A stretch of 64,000 nucleotides of DNA from assembly GCF_005239225.2 (NCBI RefSeq), contig NC_133297.1, positions 10,528,147 through 10,592,146 of the forward strand. Reading direction: 5' to 3'. The position numbers and the translations under genes were made by a program. Origin of the DNA: Populus alba (taxonomy: Eukaryota; Streptophyta; Magnoliopsida; Malpighiales; Salicaceae). Of the stretch, positions 53,016 to 64,000 are shown piece by piece; the stretch's first letter is position 1, and each line of letters begins with the position of its first letter. Under the pieces are notes generated by a model. That model made no database searches and was not told where the DNA came from. It saw only the letters and a program-made list of their open reading frames with translations.

Positions 53016-56000
53016 CTAAATGACAGGTTCACCACCATTTGAGAAGAACCCTGAGAATGGAAGAGCTGGATCAACCAAGCGATGCCATGCCATCCCTTCA
53101 GGGATTTCAGGTAGAGGGACGCTCTCTGAATGTCCTGCTGCAATGAACATTTCACCCTCCAAAAGGGAAGATTCTGAGCACAATCCGTTCTCTGGTTTGT
53201 CAACCTTCAATGTCGTGACAAGGAACTTGCAGGATAGATCCTCCCATCTTGGTGGATTCTGGTCATTTCCATGCCAGTTAATACTTTCTTCCTTCATAAA
53301 GCTCCTCTTCTTCAGGTCACTTCTCATTCTCAACGAACTAAAAAATGAGATGAACTGAGTAGTTTGGATACCAAAACCATTTGACAACGCATACCAATCA
53401 AAAGGTTTTCTGTGACCTCATGAACTGGAACCTCCAGAAGATTGGCCGCATTCAACTCCCATGTTAAGAACAGGAACACCTAGTGAAACAGATAAAACAA
53501 AGAGACAGTTAATGATTTGTTTCAAGTCGTTTTCAAGGATAGTGGTTTTTTTGGGTCATTCTTCTCCACAATTCCAGCTTAATTCTGGAGCTAACTCACT
53601 GCCACTGAAGCTGACCATGTCAACAACAGGAATTCCAAAATTGAAAGAGAAAGCTGGGCCTTGTCCACTAGAAAAGATGTCCCGACTCCCACAAAGCCGT
53701 GTTGCAAGGTCACTGTTAAGAAGACCTTCGCCCCTCAAAAAATTCCTTACATCTTGACAAAGTTCCGCATTTATTTTAGCCCATCTCTTCCAATGAGGAA
53801 AGGTGGTTTCCTTTGGCTCCAGGTCTCTGGGATCTCAACAATCTGGGATGATCTTCGTCTTTGAGAGCAATGGATCAAAGGCTATTGCTTCAACCAAGAG
53901 AGGAAGAGACAAATATTCACCACCAAACGACCTCAACAGAGATGAGGTATTTATGAAACAAAACCCATCTATGTGAAACTCAGTAACCCAGTGCTGAAGA
54001 CTCTAAAATCATCCTTTGGACAATAGGATAATCACAGTTCAAAGCATGTTATGATCCAAATCCGTCGCACTGATAGTGTAATAGCAGGACGAGTCATCAG
54101 TTCATTGTAAAGCTCCAGCAGAATGGGTGAAAACAACTTACGGCAAAAGTTCTATCCCAATGGCATGCAATTTCTTTGCCATCTCTTTTATTGAGAAAAC
54201 GGCAGCCACAGAGCGACTCCGTAAAGGTTTGATGGTTAAGAGAAATGAGATGGAAAGTACGACCCCTTTTGCTCCTCAAATGGAAAATATCGGCTCTAAG
54301 AGGACATCGTTCACACCAAGATCTTTAAAATGGCAACTTCTCAGTCAAACCGGAAAAGGTACCTGCAACATCACTGGAGATCTGGCTAGAGCTGTCTTCC
54401 GTAAAACGCATCACATTCGCCCGATAAACAACTGGTTTCTCCATTACCGATTAACAGCGAACTCTAATCAATCAGTTGGTTTTCAGTAATATTGATTTTA
54501 TTTATATAAATATATTTTATTTATTAATAAATAATTATTTATAATTAATAATTATCATATAAATCTAATATTTAATTAATAAAATAAAAATCCTCTAATA
54601 AAATTATTATAATTATAAAAAATTATTTTAAAATAATGCTCATAAATGTTAATGACTAATATTATTTAAGATTAAATATGAATTAAAATGGTTGAAAGTC
54701 GTGTGTAAGTAGGTGATTATTTTTATAAATTGAGATATAATAATATTTAAAATTAATATGTAGTTGCTTCTCAAATGAAAAGTATACCAAGCTAATCTGT
54801 ATGAGATTTTATATAAAGCAATTATTTGTTTATAGAAAGGCTTATATAATAATTGTATGAGAAAATCACTGAATTATCTTATATATTAAATTTTATATTT
54901 TAATCTTGCATGTTGACTTATTTAAGGGTAACAAACGAGTAGATATTAAGTATAACATGAACTATATGAAAGTATTTAAATAATTATAAGAGGATTCATT
55001 ATTTTAAGTGAATTAGAAAAAAATATTTCATCGACTTAAAATCCATATGCGGGTGGAATGAAATTTGAAAAGAATTTTAGATTTTATTTAAAAAATCAAT
55101 AATTATGACATTGAGAAACAAATATAATTTAACAAAGTATAACACTTCACATACTATAATGTTTAAATCAAAACATTATTGATAAGTGAATAATAATTAC
55201 TACTAAGAAATTGATCATTAAAAAATTAAGTCAAACTACTTATAACTTTCTTAATATGTTATAGAATCATTACATGTTGCTAGACATTGTATTTGATTCC
55301 AATATATAAATCAAATAATTATTGAATTGATAATAAATTAATTTATTTAGTCCTGTTTTATTTAGCATTGTGATTTATATTTTGAGTCTATTTACTAGGG
55401 AACCCAATGAGTTATATATATAAGAACCAATGGTAGAGATTAAAATAGAATGACAATCAAGTGTGACCTTGATTGTAAATAAATTTTAGAAATTAAGAAC
55501 TAAAATGTAATTTATACATGAATTACAATTCCAGTCCTAAAAAAATGAAAGAACTTAATTGAATAAATTTCTAAAATTATTTTGAAATGATATATGTAAT
55601 ATTATTCAAGGGATAAATTTATATTTTACCATTTATAGAGTTTTCAAGTTTTTTTAAATTGAATGCTATGTCCTTTTTTATGGGACAATAAGTAGCACAT
55701 AATACAATACAATACAATACAAAAAATCTAATCATAAGGAAAAGAGCAATACCTAAGACTATAAGAATTTTTTTTTAAAATTATTATTAGAAATTGGATA
55801 CTTGGTTATGATTTTTAATAATTTAATCTTGAAGTAATTATTTAAAGTAAAAGAGAATTTATGATATTAAACCACTCTTAATTTGTTTAATAGTATACTT
55901 AGACTTTAATTTTTTTTTTTAAATGTACTATTTCTATTGCATTTATATGTTTGAGAAACCTACCACAAATATCATCATTCCAAAGCATTGCATAACAGTT

Positions 56001-56634
56001 CCAGATAGTTCAACAATAGGTGAGTTATATTATCTGTGACAGAATTAATGAAAATTTTAGCATATGGATCCAAAAGAACACGTTCTGCATCGAATTTAGC
56101 TCCGTCACCCTGAAGAGCAGCTCCTTTGCATCGACAACCATAGCTCATAAAAGTCCAAGCACTCTCCGGTGAGGCAAGACAGATATCACCTGATCGTTTA
56201 ACAAATGGATCTAGATCAAGCTCTAGGGCCGGCTCTGGCGATGTACTATCACCATACAAGCAGAGAACGCAACCCGCTGCATTTCCTGAAAAAGAAGAAG
56301 AAGCAAGATTCATAGAACCACCAGTAGAAAAGGAAACACCCAGAGGAGCAGGGTATCCGGGATCAAATCCAACCGGAACACAAAAATTGGCCTTGCCACG
56401 GTTCCTGATTTCCGCGTCACTCGATTTGAGTTTGAGCAAAAACGATAGATGGAAGGGGGTTTGTGTAGCCTCAAACCCCAACTCAATAGCGAGCCTACGA
56501 ACAGAGTCCTGTATTAATGGGGTCTTTACGGCCCTGGCATCAGAGGATGGATCAAAAGGCATGGAACACGACGAATCAGACGTGTATATGCCTCCCCAAA
56601 TAAGCATCAGTCTAACATTATCACTAGCACCCAA
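53016..56634 (-). pseudogene. ISA2: Isoamylase-2-like starch debranching enzyme, decayed and interrupted
   Basis: ISA2 is a GH13-family subunit of the plastid debranching complex that trims amylopectin; in plants it is non-catalytic and works with ISA1. The 5' part at 56634-55975 reads well: PVGFDPGYPAPLGVSFS, ASSSFSGNAAGCVLCLY and LLDPYAKIF. The 3' part (about 54,440 down to 53,016) reads EKPVVYRANVMRFTEDSS, GVNDVLLEPIF, WVTEFHIDGFCFIN, VEAIAFDPLLSKTKII, NFLRGEGLL, GPAFSFNF, ELSWNCGEE, VPVLNMG and a final PFSGFFSNGGEPVI. Between them stand about 1.45 kb of foreign AT-rich DNA. The 3' part has several stops (for example TGA directly after ELSWNCGEE) and frame changes, and the segment after VLLEPIF is scrambled across frames. 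The gene is therefore non-functional. Sequence decay extends upstream to about 56,900, where an N-terminal relic may lie. Confidence 0.9.
54490..55960. mobile_element. AT-rich insertion that splits the isoamylase-2 pseudogene
   Basis: Homology to the debranching enzyme stops near 55,975 and resumes near 54,440 on the minus strand, where the two ends would be nearly adjacent in an intact gene. The roughly 1.45 kb between is AT-rich and has no coding frame. It contains short direct repeats such as (aatac)n at about 55,702-55,721. I could not find terminal repeats or a target-site duplication, so its class is open; a decayed LTR or solo LTR is one possibility. The limits are approximate to some tens of bases. 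Confidence 0.6.
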
Positions 56635-56639
56635 TTAGA

Positions 56640-57517
56640 TAAGTTGATAATTTCTTCAGTTGGTCAAGTAATTTGTTGCTTGCTTGAAGGAAACAACATC
56701 TGATCAGCAAGCTGAGAAGAAACTCTGGATCTAGCAAAAAAAACACTCTTGAACCTCCCTCCACATCCATCATCCCAAACCCTACTGTGGGCGTGGCTTT
56801 TTTTTCTTTTCTTCTGCAGACATAATGAACAGATGTAGATGATTCCATGAGTTACAGAGGCATGACGGGGCTGTTGCAAGTAAGGTAGAGAGCTGCCATG
56901 ATTAGAAAATAAAACAGAGAAAGAAATGGAGAGGAACATTAATTTATATGAATTATCCGTTGAAATGATAAAAATAAATTAAGTTAGGGACTAATTTGTA
57001 GTTATCTTTTTTTGTTAATAAAAAAGTTATAGCGCAAATAAAAAATAAATATATTTTTTTTTATATATAAAAAATAATATTGGTAGGTCACGTGTAGATT
57101 ACAAACACTATTCTCTGCTCCCCAATGACCAATAAACTCTAAACTCGACATCTCATCCTTCCGCACCGAGCGCACGTTAGCCCACTTTCCCCGTTCTAAA
57201 TTAAAACCTCCAGTACAGCTGCAAACAATCTACTCTTGAAGCGCACTTTAGCCGCTCCTCTTCCTCACCAAACCCTCTCTCCCCCACAGAACGAAATAGA
57301 AATAGAAAAAAACTCCCAAATCCAAAGAAATTAGGGTTTCAACATAATTAAATAAATTAAATACACTGGGTTAAACTAGCAACTCGGCCTCTCGCTTTCT
57401 GTTTGTGTGTTTCAATGCCTGTTAATTGCTTGGCGAAATCGTGTCTTGAAAACCCTAGACAGTGCCAGAGTGGTCCTTTTTGCGGCCGATTTTGGCATAT
57501 CTAATTTGATTTGAGAG
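56640..57517. promoter_or_regulatory. Promoter and leader of the HUA2-like gene, with a decayed ISA2 5' end
   Basis: The proximal part holds a G-box, CACGTG, at 57089-57094 and a telo-box, TTAGGGTTT (AAACCCTAA on the other strand), at 57331-57339, both common in plant promoters and leaders. A pyrimidine-rich stretch precedes it (57,240-57,290). An upstream ORF lies just before the start codon. The distal part, to about 56,940, may be the decayed 5' end of the minus-strand ISA2-like gene. No TATA box is clear. Confidence 0.45.
57415..57504 (+). promoter_or_regulatory. 29-codon upstream ORF in the HUA2-like leader
   Basis: ATG at 57415 opens a frame of 29 sense codons (MPVNCLAKSCLENPRQC...) that stops 13 nt before the main ATG at 57518. 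It is in a different frame from the main coding region. If the transcript starts upstream of it, as the leader-like sequence suggests, ribosomes would meet it first. Its conservation cannot be judged here. Confidence 0.5.
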
Positions 57518-60500
57518 ATGGCGCCCAGTCGCAGGAAAGGTGCCGCCGGAAAAGCAGCTGCCGCCGCCGCCGCCGCTCGCCGTCAATGGAAGGTGGGCGA
57601 TCTCGTCCTTGCCAAAGTCAAAGGCTTTCCTGCTTGGCCTGCCACAGTATGTTTCTCTCTTTATTTTTGGTTGCATGTTACTTTATTTTCCGATGCTTTG
57701 TTTGCCACTTTTAAATTTTTTTGTGTGCCTAAGCTAAGTATTAGCTGCTTATTAAGTGGGGTTATTGTTGATGCCAGGTAAGTGAGCCGGAGAAGTGGGG
57801 CTATCCGAATCCAGCTGATTGGAAGAAAATACTCGTCTATTTCTTTGGAACCCAGCAAATGTGAGTGTAACTACCGCAGATACTCCTTGTCCAATATGAT
57901 CTTTTGATGGTTTTTCTCTCCTGCGTATGAGCGGTTTTTTGGGTTATCTATCATCTTGAGTCTGTGGAAGTTGTTTTTATGATTTGATATGATTTTGCTT
58001 GTATAATTGGTCTAGTCTAGTCTCATCTTTTGTTTAATGCAATTTTTTTCTTGTAATTTATAGTCATTTACTAGAATCATAGGACAAAGTAAGTTGTTTA
58101 TCTGGTCTCTTGACTCAAGGTACTTAGATGTTAAAGGAGACATAGAAAGGGACAACTAGAATTGTGTTTTATAGTTAGATATTCTGCATCTTGCCTGAAT
58201 GTTTAATGTGAATTATTTTGTTTTGACTGTCAGCAATGATAAGAAAGTATGTGGAAATTTATCTAGTAGGTTTTTCTTGTTTGTCCATATTATAATGTTT
58301 ATGCAATGGTGACTTCTAACTTTTTCTGTATTGGGGAACTATTACTTTTGAGTACATATTTTTTTTCTTTTCCGAAGGGAGATTGCAATCAGTTGAGCGA
58401 ATTGACTTAGTATATTTGAAATCATGTGGCGAACAATAGGCCTTTGTAGCATGTTTCATTGTTGATAAAGCTGTTTTTTTCTGGGTGTAGTTGTTGAATT
58501 ATTTTTAGGTTCTGGTATGGACAAGAACAATGATTTCCTGTATAAACTCTTTGTTTGAGTTGTCATAACCCAGACGTGACAAATAGTGTTCCTTGGAAGC
58601 TTGCGTGGAGAGTTGAACTCTCTGTTAGTATATGAAAAGGGACAATGTTGCCTATAGTTATTCCTTTTCTGTTTTTATTCTTGTTACCTCTGAGTAAATT
58701 ATAAAGGCCATTGCATCAGTCACTACTTTTATCTGGTAGTCTTTTTTTCTTATATTTGTCAAATATGGTTTTGGGTTTTCCTTGTTCTCTTTTTATTGAT
58801 AAACAAAACTCTAATAAAAGAGGACCTAAGAATTGGAAAAGCAAGAACCTTATTTACATGAAAGTGAATCCACAAATTCTAATTTCTAAATGAGCATCTT
58901 TAACCCCACAACACAGCCTTTTGCTTTACATGAATGGATCATCCTTTCAGCAAAATTGATTTGAATGATTGTGCCGAAGCAACTGTTATGTAAATGGTGG
59001 TGGTGGTTTGGCTTCTTGTTCTTATATATATATATATATATATAATATTTATGCATACATGCTTATAGATATTAACATACATGTGCCATATCTCCACTTT
59101 TCTTCTGATTATTGAAGCTCTTAGTAGGATGATAGTTAAAGAAATAAGGAAGGTTTTTGATGGTTTTAGCTCAGGCAGAAATGGGTAGACTGTCTTGGCA
59201 TCTTGTCCTTTGCTGATGGTACTTTAGTCTTCTTTGGGATGGATCCTACTGAAAGATTACTTTAAAGATCCATTCTTCTATGTTTTGAGATGGCATCTGG
59301 GATCAAAATTAATTTGTATAGGTTGAATGGTTCCTGCTAGAGGAAAAGTTGATGACAACTTCTTGACTCATATCTGGGTTGTAGGATGGAGAATCTTCCA
59401 ATTTTATCCTTTTGAGCCTACCTTTGATAGCCAAGTGCAAAGACAAGAAAGAGTGGGAACTTGTTATAGCAAATTTGGGAGAAAGCTTGTGTGGTGGAAA
59501 AAGGCAATATATCACTTTAAAGGAGGTTTACTCATAAAGGGTGAACTCTGAAACCTCCCTATTCATTCCTTGTTTTATTTCCATTTTTGTGTGCTATTTC
59601 TTATGGACTAAAGGATGCCGGAGAAGGGTTTTTGGGAAAACATAGGGGAGAATTTCTTTGTGATTCTTAATGGACTAGAAGCTTAAGGTGGATGGTTTAT
59701 TCTACTCGGGGTTTCTATTATGTTGTGGCAGTTTAATTGATCAAAAGTTCATGCTCAGATAGGTGGTGTTTTTGTAGAAGCAAAAATGATCTGGGGGTTG
59801 TATACCTTTTGCTCTTTGGGGTTTTTTTATAGGAGTGGAGCAAAAGAGAATTGGATGTGAAAGAAATTACTCTCAAACCTTTGAAGAGTTTCCCTTGATA
59901 ATAGGGCATGTTGGACAACTTTTTGCTAGTGAAGATGAGTCTCAGTTTTAAACCAACTATGATGTGTAATAAATGTACATCATAGTTTCTTTAAATATCT
60001 TCCTACACCAAAATCATAAAGATATAACCACAACTATGATTTAGAACAACAAGCTAGAGTTATTTGGGTGCAATTCTGGAGTCTATGAACAGTTATGTCA
60101 GCATAATTTAGGGTTTAATGTTAGAGATATAAATAAAGGAAGAGATGGAATCCCATCTAGGGACCCATGGAATCTTGGCTAAGGTTGATTGTGTCACAAT
60201 GTAAAAACAGAAAAAAATTGATTGCTGGAAAATTATTTGAAAAATATTGGCACATTAAAAGACTAGATCACTATATGTAGCACTAAAATTCTTAGTATCC
60301 TTCTTTAATGGGAACTCAGTCTCCTAATTCCACAAACCACAGCTATTCCCATGTAACAAGGAAAAAGATGAAGGAAAAAAAAAACTACTTGGTTAAGGAC
60401 TCATAACAAGTAAGGCATTTACATGTAAAATAGAATCCTTGTCCCAGCTAATTTCATGCTGATTCCAGAAACAACCTTGACTCGTAAAATAAATGGAAAT

Positions 60501-63500
60501 GCACAAATGCTAATATTTTTGCTGGCCACTTCAAAATCATAGACATGCAACTCCCATCCATTGAAAAATAGTTATAGGTATTGAGGAAACAAGTCTCTTT
60601 CAATTGATCTCAGTACTACCCTACAAATCCTCAAATTGAGAAGATATGTTCACGCAGCTCTAGTTTAATTGTAATGCAAAAGCATGTGGCGAACAGATTT
60701 CACTACTTTTTGACCAAGAAAGATCTATTGATATCCATTTGTAGATATTATTAATTGTCAAATTATTTCCCTAAAAAAATGTAATATCAGATGGTATGGC
60801 CATCTTTTGAACCTTCATGTTGGTATAAATAGCCTCTAGTTGTGCTCTTATTAGCATCTTATATAAAAATCTATCACAAAACATCCTCTTCTAGATGGCT
60901 TTTTAAGAGCTTGATTCTTGCCATCATCTTTACAATTGCATGATGAACAATGTCAAAAGAGAGTAGCAAAAGATTCCATCTCCCAATCTTGCTTGCAATG
61001 ATGAATTATGATGCAGAGATGATGCCAAAGAGAACGGGATAGCTGTTTTTAACATTTTTTTTTTATTTCATACAACTTTCAACATTAGACATAAATCAGG
61101 CTTGAAATGCTTCCACCCTTTCTTGTTAGTTTTCTTCTCTTAATGAGACTGTCTTAGCTCCTTCAAAATACAGCTGTTGTGAACATCCTCATGTTTGGCT
61201 GCATTGAAGTCCGGCAGTTTTGGAGCCATTTCCCCAATGGAAAATGTGGTTCACCTGTAGGGTTATGAGTAGGGATATGAACTGCATATTGGTTGATTTT
61301 TTTTTTTAAGGATTGTTGAGCCTGATTTGTGTCCCTGGTTATGATACTCGGTCTATTGGGATATTTTGGGTCATATTTTCTCCGTCATTTGCTGTTGGTT
61401 ATTGTTCTTTGATTTCTCCAGTTTCTTTTTGAGAGCTTCCTAGTCTAATCGATGTTGTTGGAGACAATCCTTAGAAGGTAGGCTTTCAATGGGGATTTTG
61501 CAGTTATCCCCTGTTTAGTTTTCCAACTTTGAGAATGCATATTTCTCTATGTTGCAATCCTTGTTCAAATGGTCTTTCTTCTCTCTTTTAGCCTGTTCCA
61601 AGCCTATCATTTCTAATTGATTTTGATAAGAGACAATTGCTAGAATTTTTAATGACAGCTTAGCAGTTATCAGTAAATTGATTCTATGGCTATTTGGTTT
61701 CTAAATGTTCAATAATGTATAATTGCAGATCTCACAATTCTTGTCTAAATGGTCTGTCTTTTTTCTTTCCTTTTGCTTTGCGAGGTTTCAGATGGTATGT
61801 CTCTCAATAGTCTGTCTGCATCCAGTTTCTTGTTTTTTTTTTACATTTTCTATGCTACGTTCATTTTTAATCAGAAAAGAGGTATTCCTTTGGATTTTGA
61901 TGCACATTGGATGGTGGAGAAAAAAATTATTGGAAAGTTTATATTTACCTGTACAAAATAGTGTCTTGAACATCTAAGTATAAGTTGGGTAACTTTTTAA
62001 ATTTTCCTTTTCTTATCCTGTGGTTAAAAGTAAGCAGGAGAAATAAAGAGAAAGTCAATAGTAACGTTATCATTTCTTTCTGAATTTGCTGTTCTTGCAG
62101 GGTAAGAGCCTTTGTGATGTAGGGCATATTTAGATTGCTGTCCTACGAAGGATTTTGGGTGTGCTGGGGTTTGGAGAATTAGGGATTTTAGAGGTGAATT
62201 ATGGGTTTGATTTATGTGGAATTGGGATTGATCTAGGATGTTTTTTGGGTGGAATTGTTCCATTATTAAAATTCCCATGGTTATGTAGGTAGGTGCTCCT
62301 TTTACAGGCACCAAATCCTTAGCTGTCTTAAACTAAATAGGCAAAATAAAACAATCATGAATAAAAAATCCATATTAACATCCTTGCTCCTAAAGAAACT
62401 AAGATTCCCAAATAGGGTAGCTTTACAGGATATTTCAAAATATATGTAATCACAGATTGAATAACATTAACTTCTGAACTTCTCTATCTTTGACTGCATC
62501 ACCTTGCATCCATATCTAAATACATGATTGAATATATGCCTATGAATTAGTTAATATATCAGCATTTAGGTTTTGTGCCATACAATATTGCATTGTGCTT
62601 GTCTGACTTCCTTCTTGTACTTGAAATACTAATTTATGGATGGCAATTTTTTGATCTTTGAGGTTGTATCTTTCCTTTGTGATATTTTTCTTGTTTGGGC
62701 TGAGTTTAGCTAAATGTGTTATTTCTCCCCCCAAATGCTGTTCTTAAGAGCTTTTTTAGAATGCAGTTAATTAAGACTGTTTTGTTTGGATGAATATGTT
62801 GTTAATACAGAGCCTTCTGCAACCCTGCTGATGTTGAACCATTTACTGAAGAGAAGAAACAAACACTGTTGATGAAACGCCAGGGGAGGGGTGCAGATTT
62901 TGTTCGTGCAGTGCAAGAGATCATTGATAGTTATGAGAAGTTAAAGAAGCAGGATCGAGTTGTTTTGAGCTCCGACGATGGCCCTACTCATGCAAATGGT
63001 GGGAATTCATTAGAGTCTTCAAATCACTTTGAGGTGAAGGATCAAAGAGAAACTTCAGAAGCAACTATTACAGGTAGAAATGATCTGAGTCTTCAAATTG
63101 ATGATGCTTCTGCTGAAGCAAAAATTGGTTCTTTGCATCACAAAGATGCGTTATTGGAGCAACCTCCTGATGATGTGGTGATTAGAGAAAAGCCTATAAT
63201 CACCACCTACACTTCAAGGAAAAGATCTGGAGGTTTACGATCTAGGAAACGTATCATGCAGGAAAAGGCACCTTCAATTGAAAGGTCTAGAAGCTCTTCC
63301 CGGTTGGAGTCCAGTAGATTTCAAAACTTCATGATGCCACCAGATGATGGTAATAAGAGTTCAGGAGATATGTCAATTGATTGTATCCAGGACAGATCTT
63401 TGCGAAGCGCTAGGCAAATCAAGAAATCACCAGATGATTCTGAGTGCGACAATGCAGATTCATCTGCTTTTGTTTCTAATGTCAGCATCGAAGATAATGG

Positions 63501-64000
63501 TTCTGAAATTATCACAGCTGACTCTGATTCCCTTAGCTTGAATGAAGGTAGCACTCTGGATAGTGGTTCTAGACTTGAGACCTCTGAAACTGCTGTTCAA
63601 TGTTTGGAGGGAGATATTGAGTTGAGCAGAGGGCTTGATTTCCAAATAAAGGCTGTTATAAGAAAGAAAAGGAAACAAAACAGAAAGCGAGCAACTGATG
63701 AAGTGGCCGAGCCAACAGTCAGACTGGAAACAGAGGCAGATGTGGATGTAGGATTGCATGATAATAACCAAAATTCCCAATTTGCATGTAAAAATTTGAA
63801 TATAACTCAAATTAAAGAAGATGGAGATGAGCACTTGCCACTAGTGAAACGAGCTAGAGTTAGAATGGGCAAACAATCATCTTTGGAGGAGGAACACAAT
63901 AATTTTACTCTAGCTGAAGAACAAAGACCAAATGAAGTTGCCTTGAATGCAATGGAGGAAGACAATAGCTTTTTTCAACCTGAAGAAAGAACATCTCTTG
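57518..64000 (+). CDS. HUA2-like PWWP-domain protein, 5' part (runs off the window)
   Basis: Three exons are visible: 57518-57646, 57778-57860 and 62811 to beyond 64000, with 467 codons so far and no stop. The family (HUA2 and HUA2-LIKE, ENHANCER OF AG-4) comprises nuclear plant proteins with an N-terminal PWWP and later a CID/RPR domain. They act in pre-mRNA processing of AGAMOUS and in FLC expression and flowering. The start MAPSRRKGAAGK and alanine run lead to a PWWP domain (about 22-90): WKVGDLVLAKVKGFPAWPA, then EKWGYPNPADWKKILVYFFG and FCNPADVEPFTEEKK. The core motif is PAWP at 38-41. Exon 3 encodes a long acidic and Ser-rich, probably disordered, region with basic clusters such as RKKRKQNRKR that may be nuclear signals. 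Intron 2 spans 57861-62810 (4950 bp), far larger than the others. Which HUA2 paralogue this is cannot be told from the part present. Confidence 0.93.
59150..59960 (+). mobile_element. Degenerate LINE reverse-transcriptase remnant in HUA2-like intron 2
   Basis: Translating different frames gives pieces typical of plant L1-type reverse transcriptase in the expected order. SFADGTLVFFGMDPTERLL lies at about 59206-59262, where the usual catalytic FADD box has become FADG. LCFEMASGIKINL follows at about 59280. Then come pieces corresponding to 'CKDKKEWELVIAKFGRKLVWWKKAIY' read across frames at about 59438-59515, and 'HFKGG...' before a broken end. Stops and frame changes are frequent, so it is long dead. 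Its limits are approximate, and further repeat-derived DNA may lie downstream to about 61,000. Confidence 0.7.

Noticed and set aside
53020..54489. Plus-strand open frames at 53020-53358, 53461-53757 and 54127-54489
   Set aside because: They are the reverse complement of the decayed isoamylase-2-like sequence, which explains the conservation-like composition.

Overview
The window is nuclear DNA of a dicot tree, most likely a poplar or another member of the Salicaceae. The genes have many GT-AG introns. The proteins match plant families along their whole length: SP1, mitochondrial EF-Tu, MED33/REF4, PALE CRESS, isoamylase-type debranching enzyme and a HUA2-like PWWP protein. The spaces between genes are very AT-rich and carry short inverted-repeat elements of a kind I associate with poplar genomes. 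The species call is inference, and all exon models below were built by eye from reading frame, splice signals and family conservation.

Layout. 1-8.9 kb is intergenic, with microsatellites, a G-rich tract, a degenerate tandem repeat and dispersed AT-rich repeats. 8.9-9.63 kb (minus) is a small uncharacterised plant protein gene whose frame is broken at a CCA repeat. 14.85-18.55 kb (minus) is an 11-exon gene for SP1, a RING ubiquitin ligase of the chloroplast outer envelope (343 aa). 18.6-23.1 kb holds two terminal-inverted-repeat elements, one with a perfect 8-bp target-site duplication. 23.14-27.34 kb (plus) is a 12-exon gene for mitochondrial EF-Tu (450 aa). 28.60-34.71 kb (minus) is a 5-exon gene for an unrecognised 419-aa protein with C-terminal membrane segments; its last intron holds a 1.2-kb inverted-repeat element. 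34.7-40.5 kb is intergenic. 40.55-49.27 kb (plus) is a 12-exon gene for Mediator subunit 33 (1316 aa), whose first intron appears to be GC-AG. 50.39-52.30 kb (plus) is a PALE CRESS homologue with at least seven single-base indels against the family frame. 53.0-56.6 kb (minus) is a decayed isoamylase-2-like gene split by about 1.45 kb of AT-rich DNA. 57.52 kb to the end (plus) is the 5' part of a HUA2-like gene with a 29-codon upstream ORF and a roughly 5-kb second intron containing LINE remnants.

The genes do not form one pathway. Three concern organelles: SP1 at the chloroplast envelope, EF-Tu in mitochondrial translation and PALE CRESS in plastid RNA and development. Two concern nuclear transcription or RNA processing: MED33 and HUA2-like. 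The most notable pattern is two adjacent decayed genes, PALE CRESS-like and isoamylase-2-like, between two intact ones. This is what gene loss after whole-genome duplication would leave, with working copies expected elsewhere. I found no convincing previously undescribed system. The best leads are the indels in the PALE CRESS copy, the GC-AG intron in MED33, the transposable elements with visible boundaries and the unrecognised 419-aa membrane protein.
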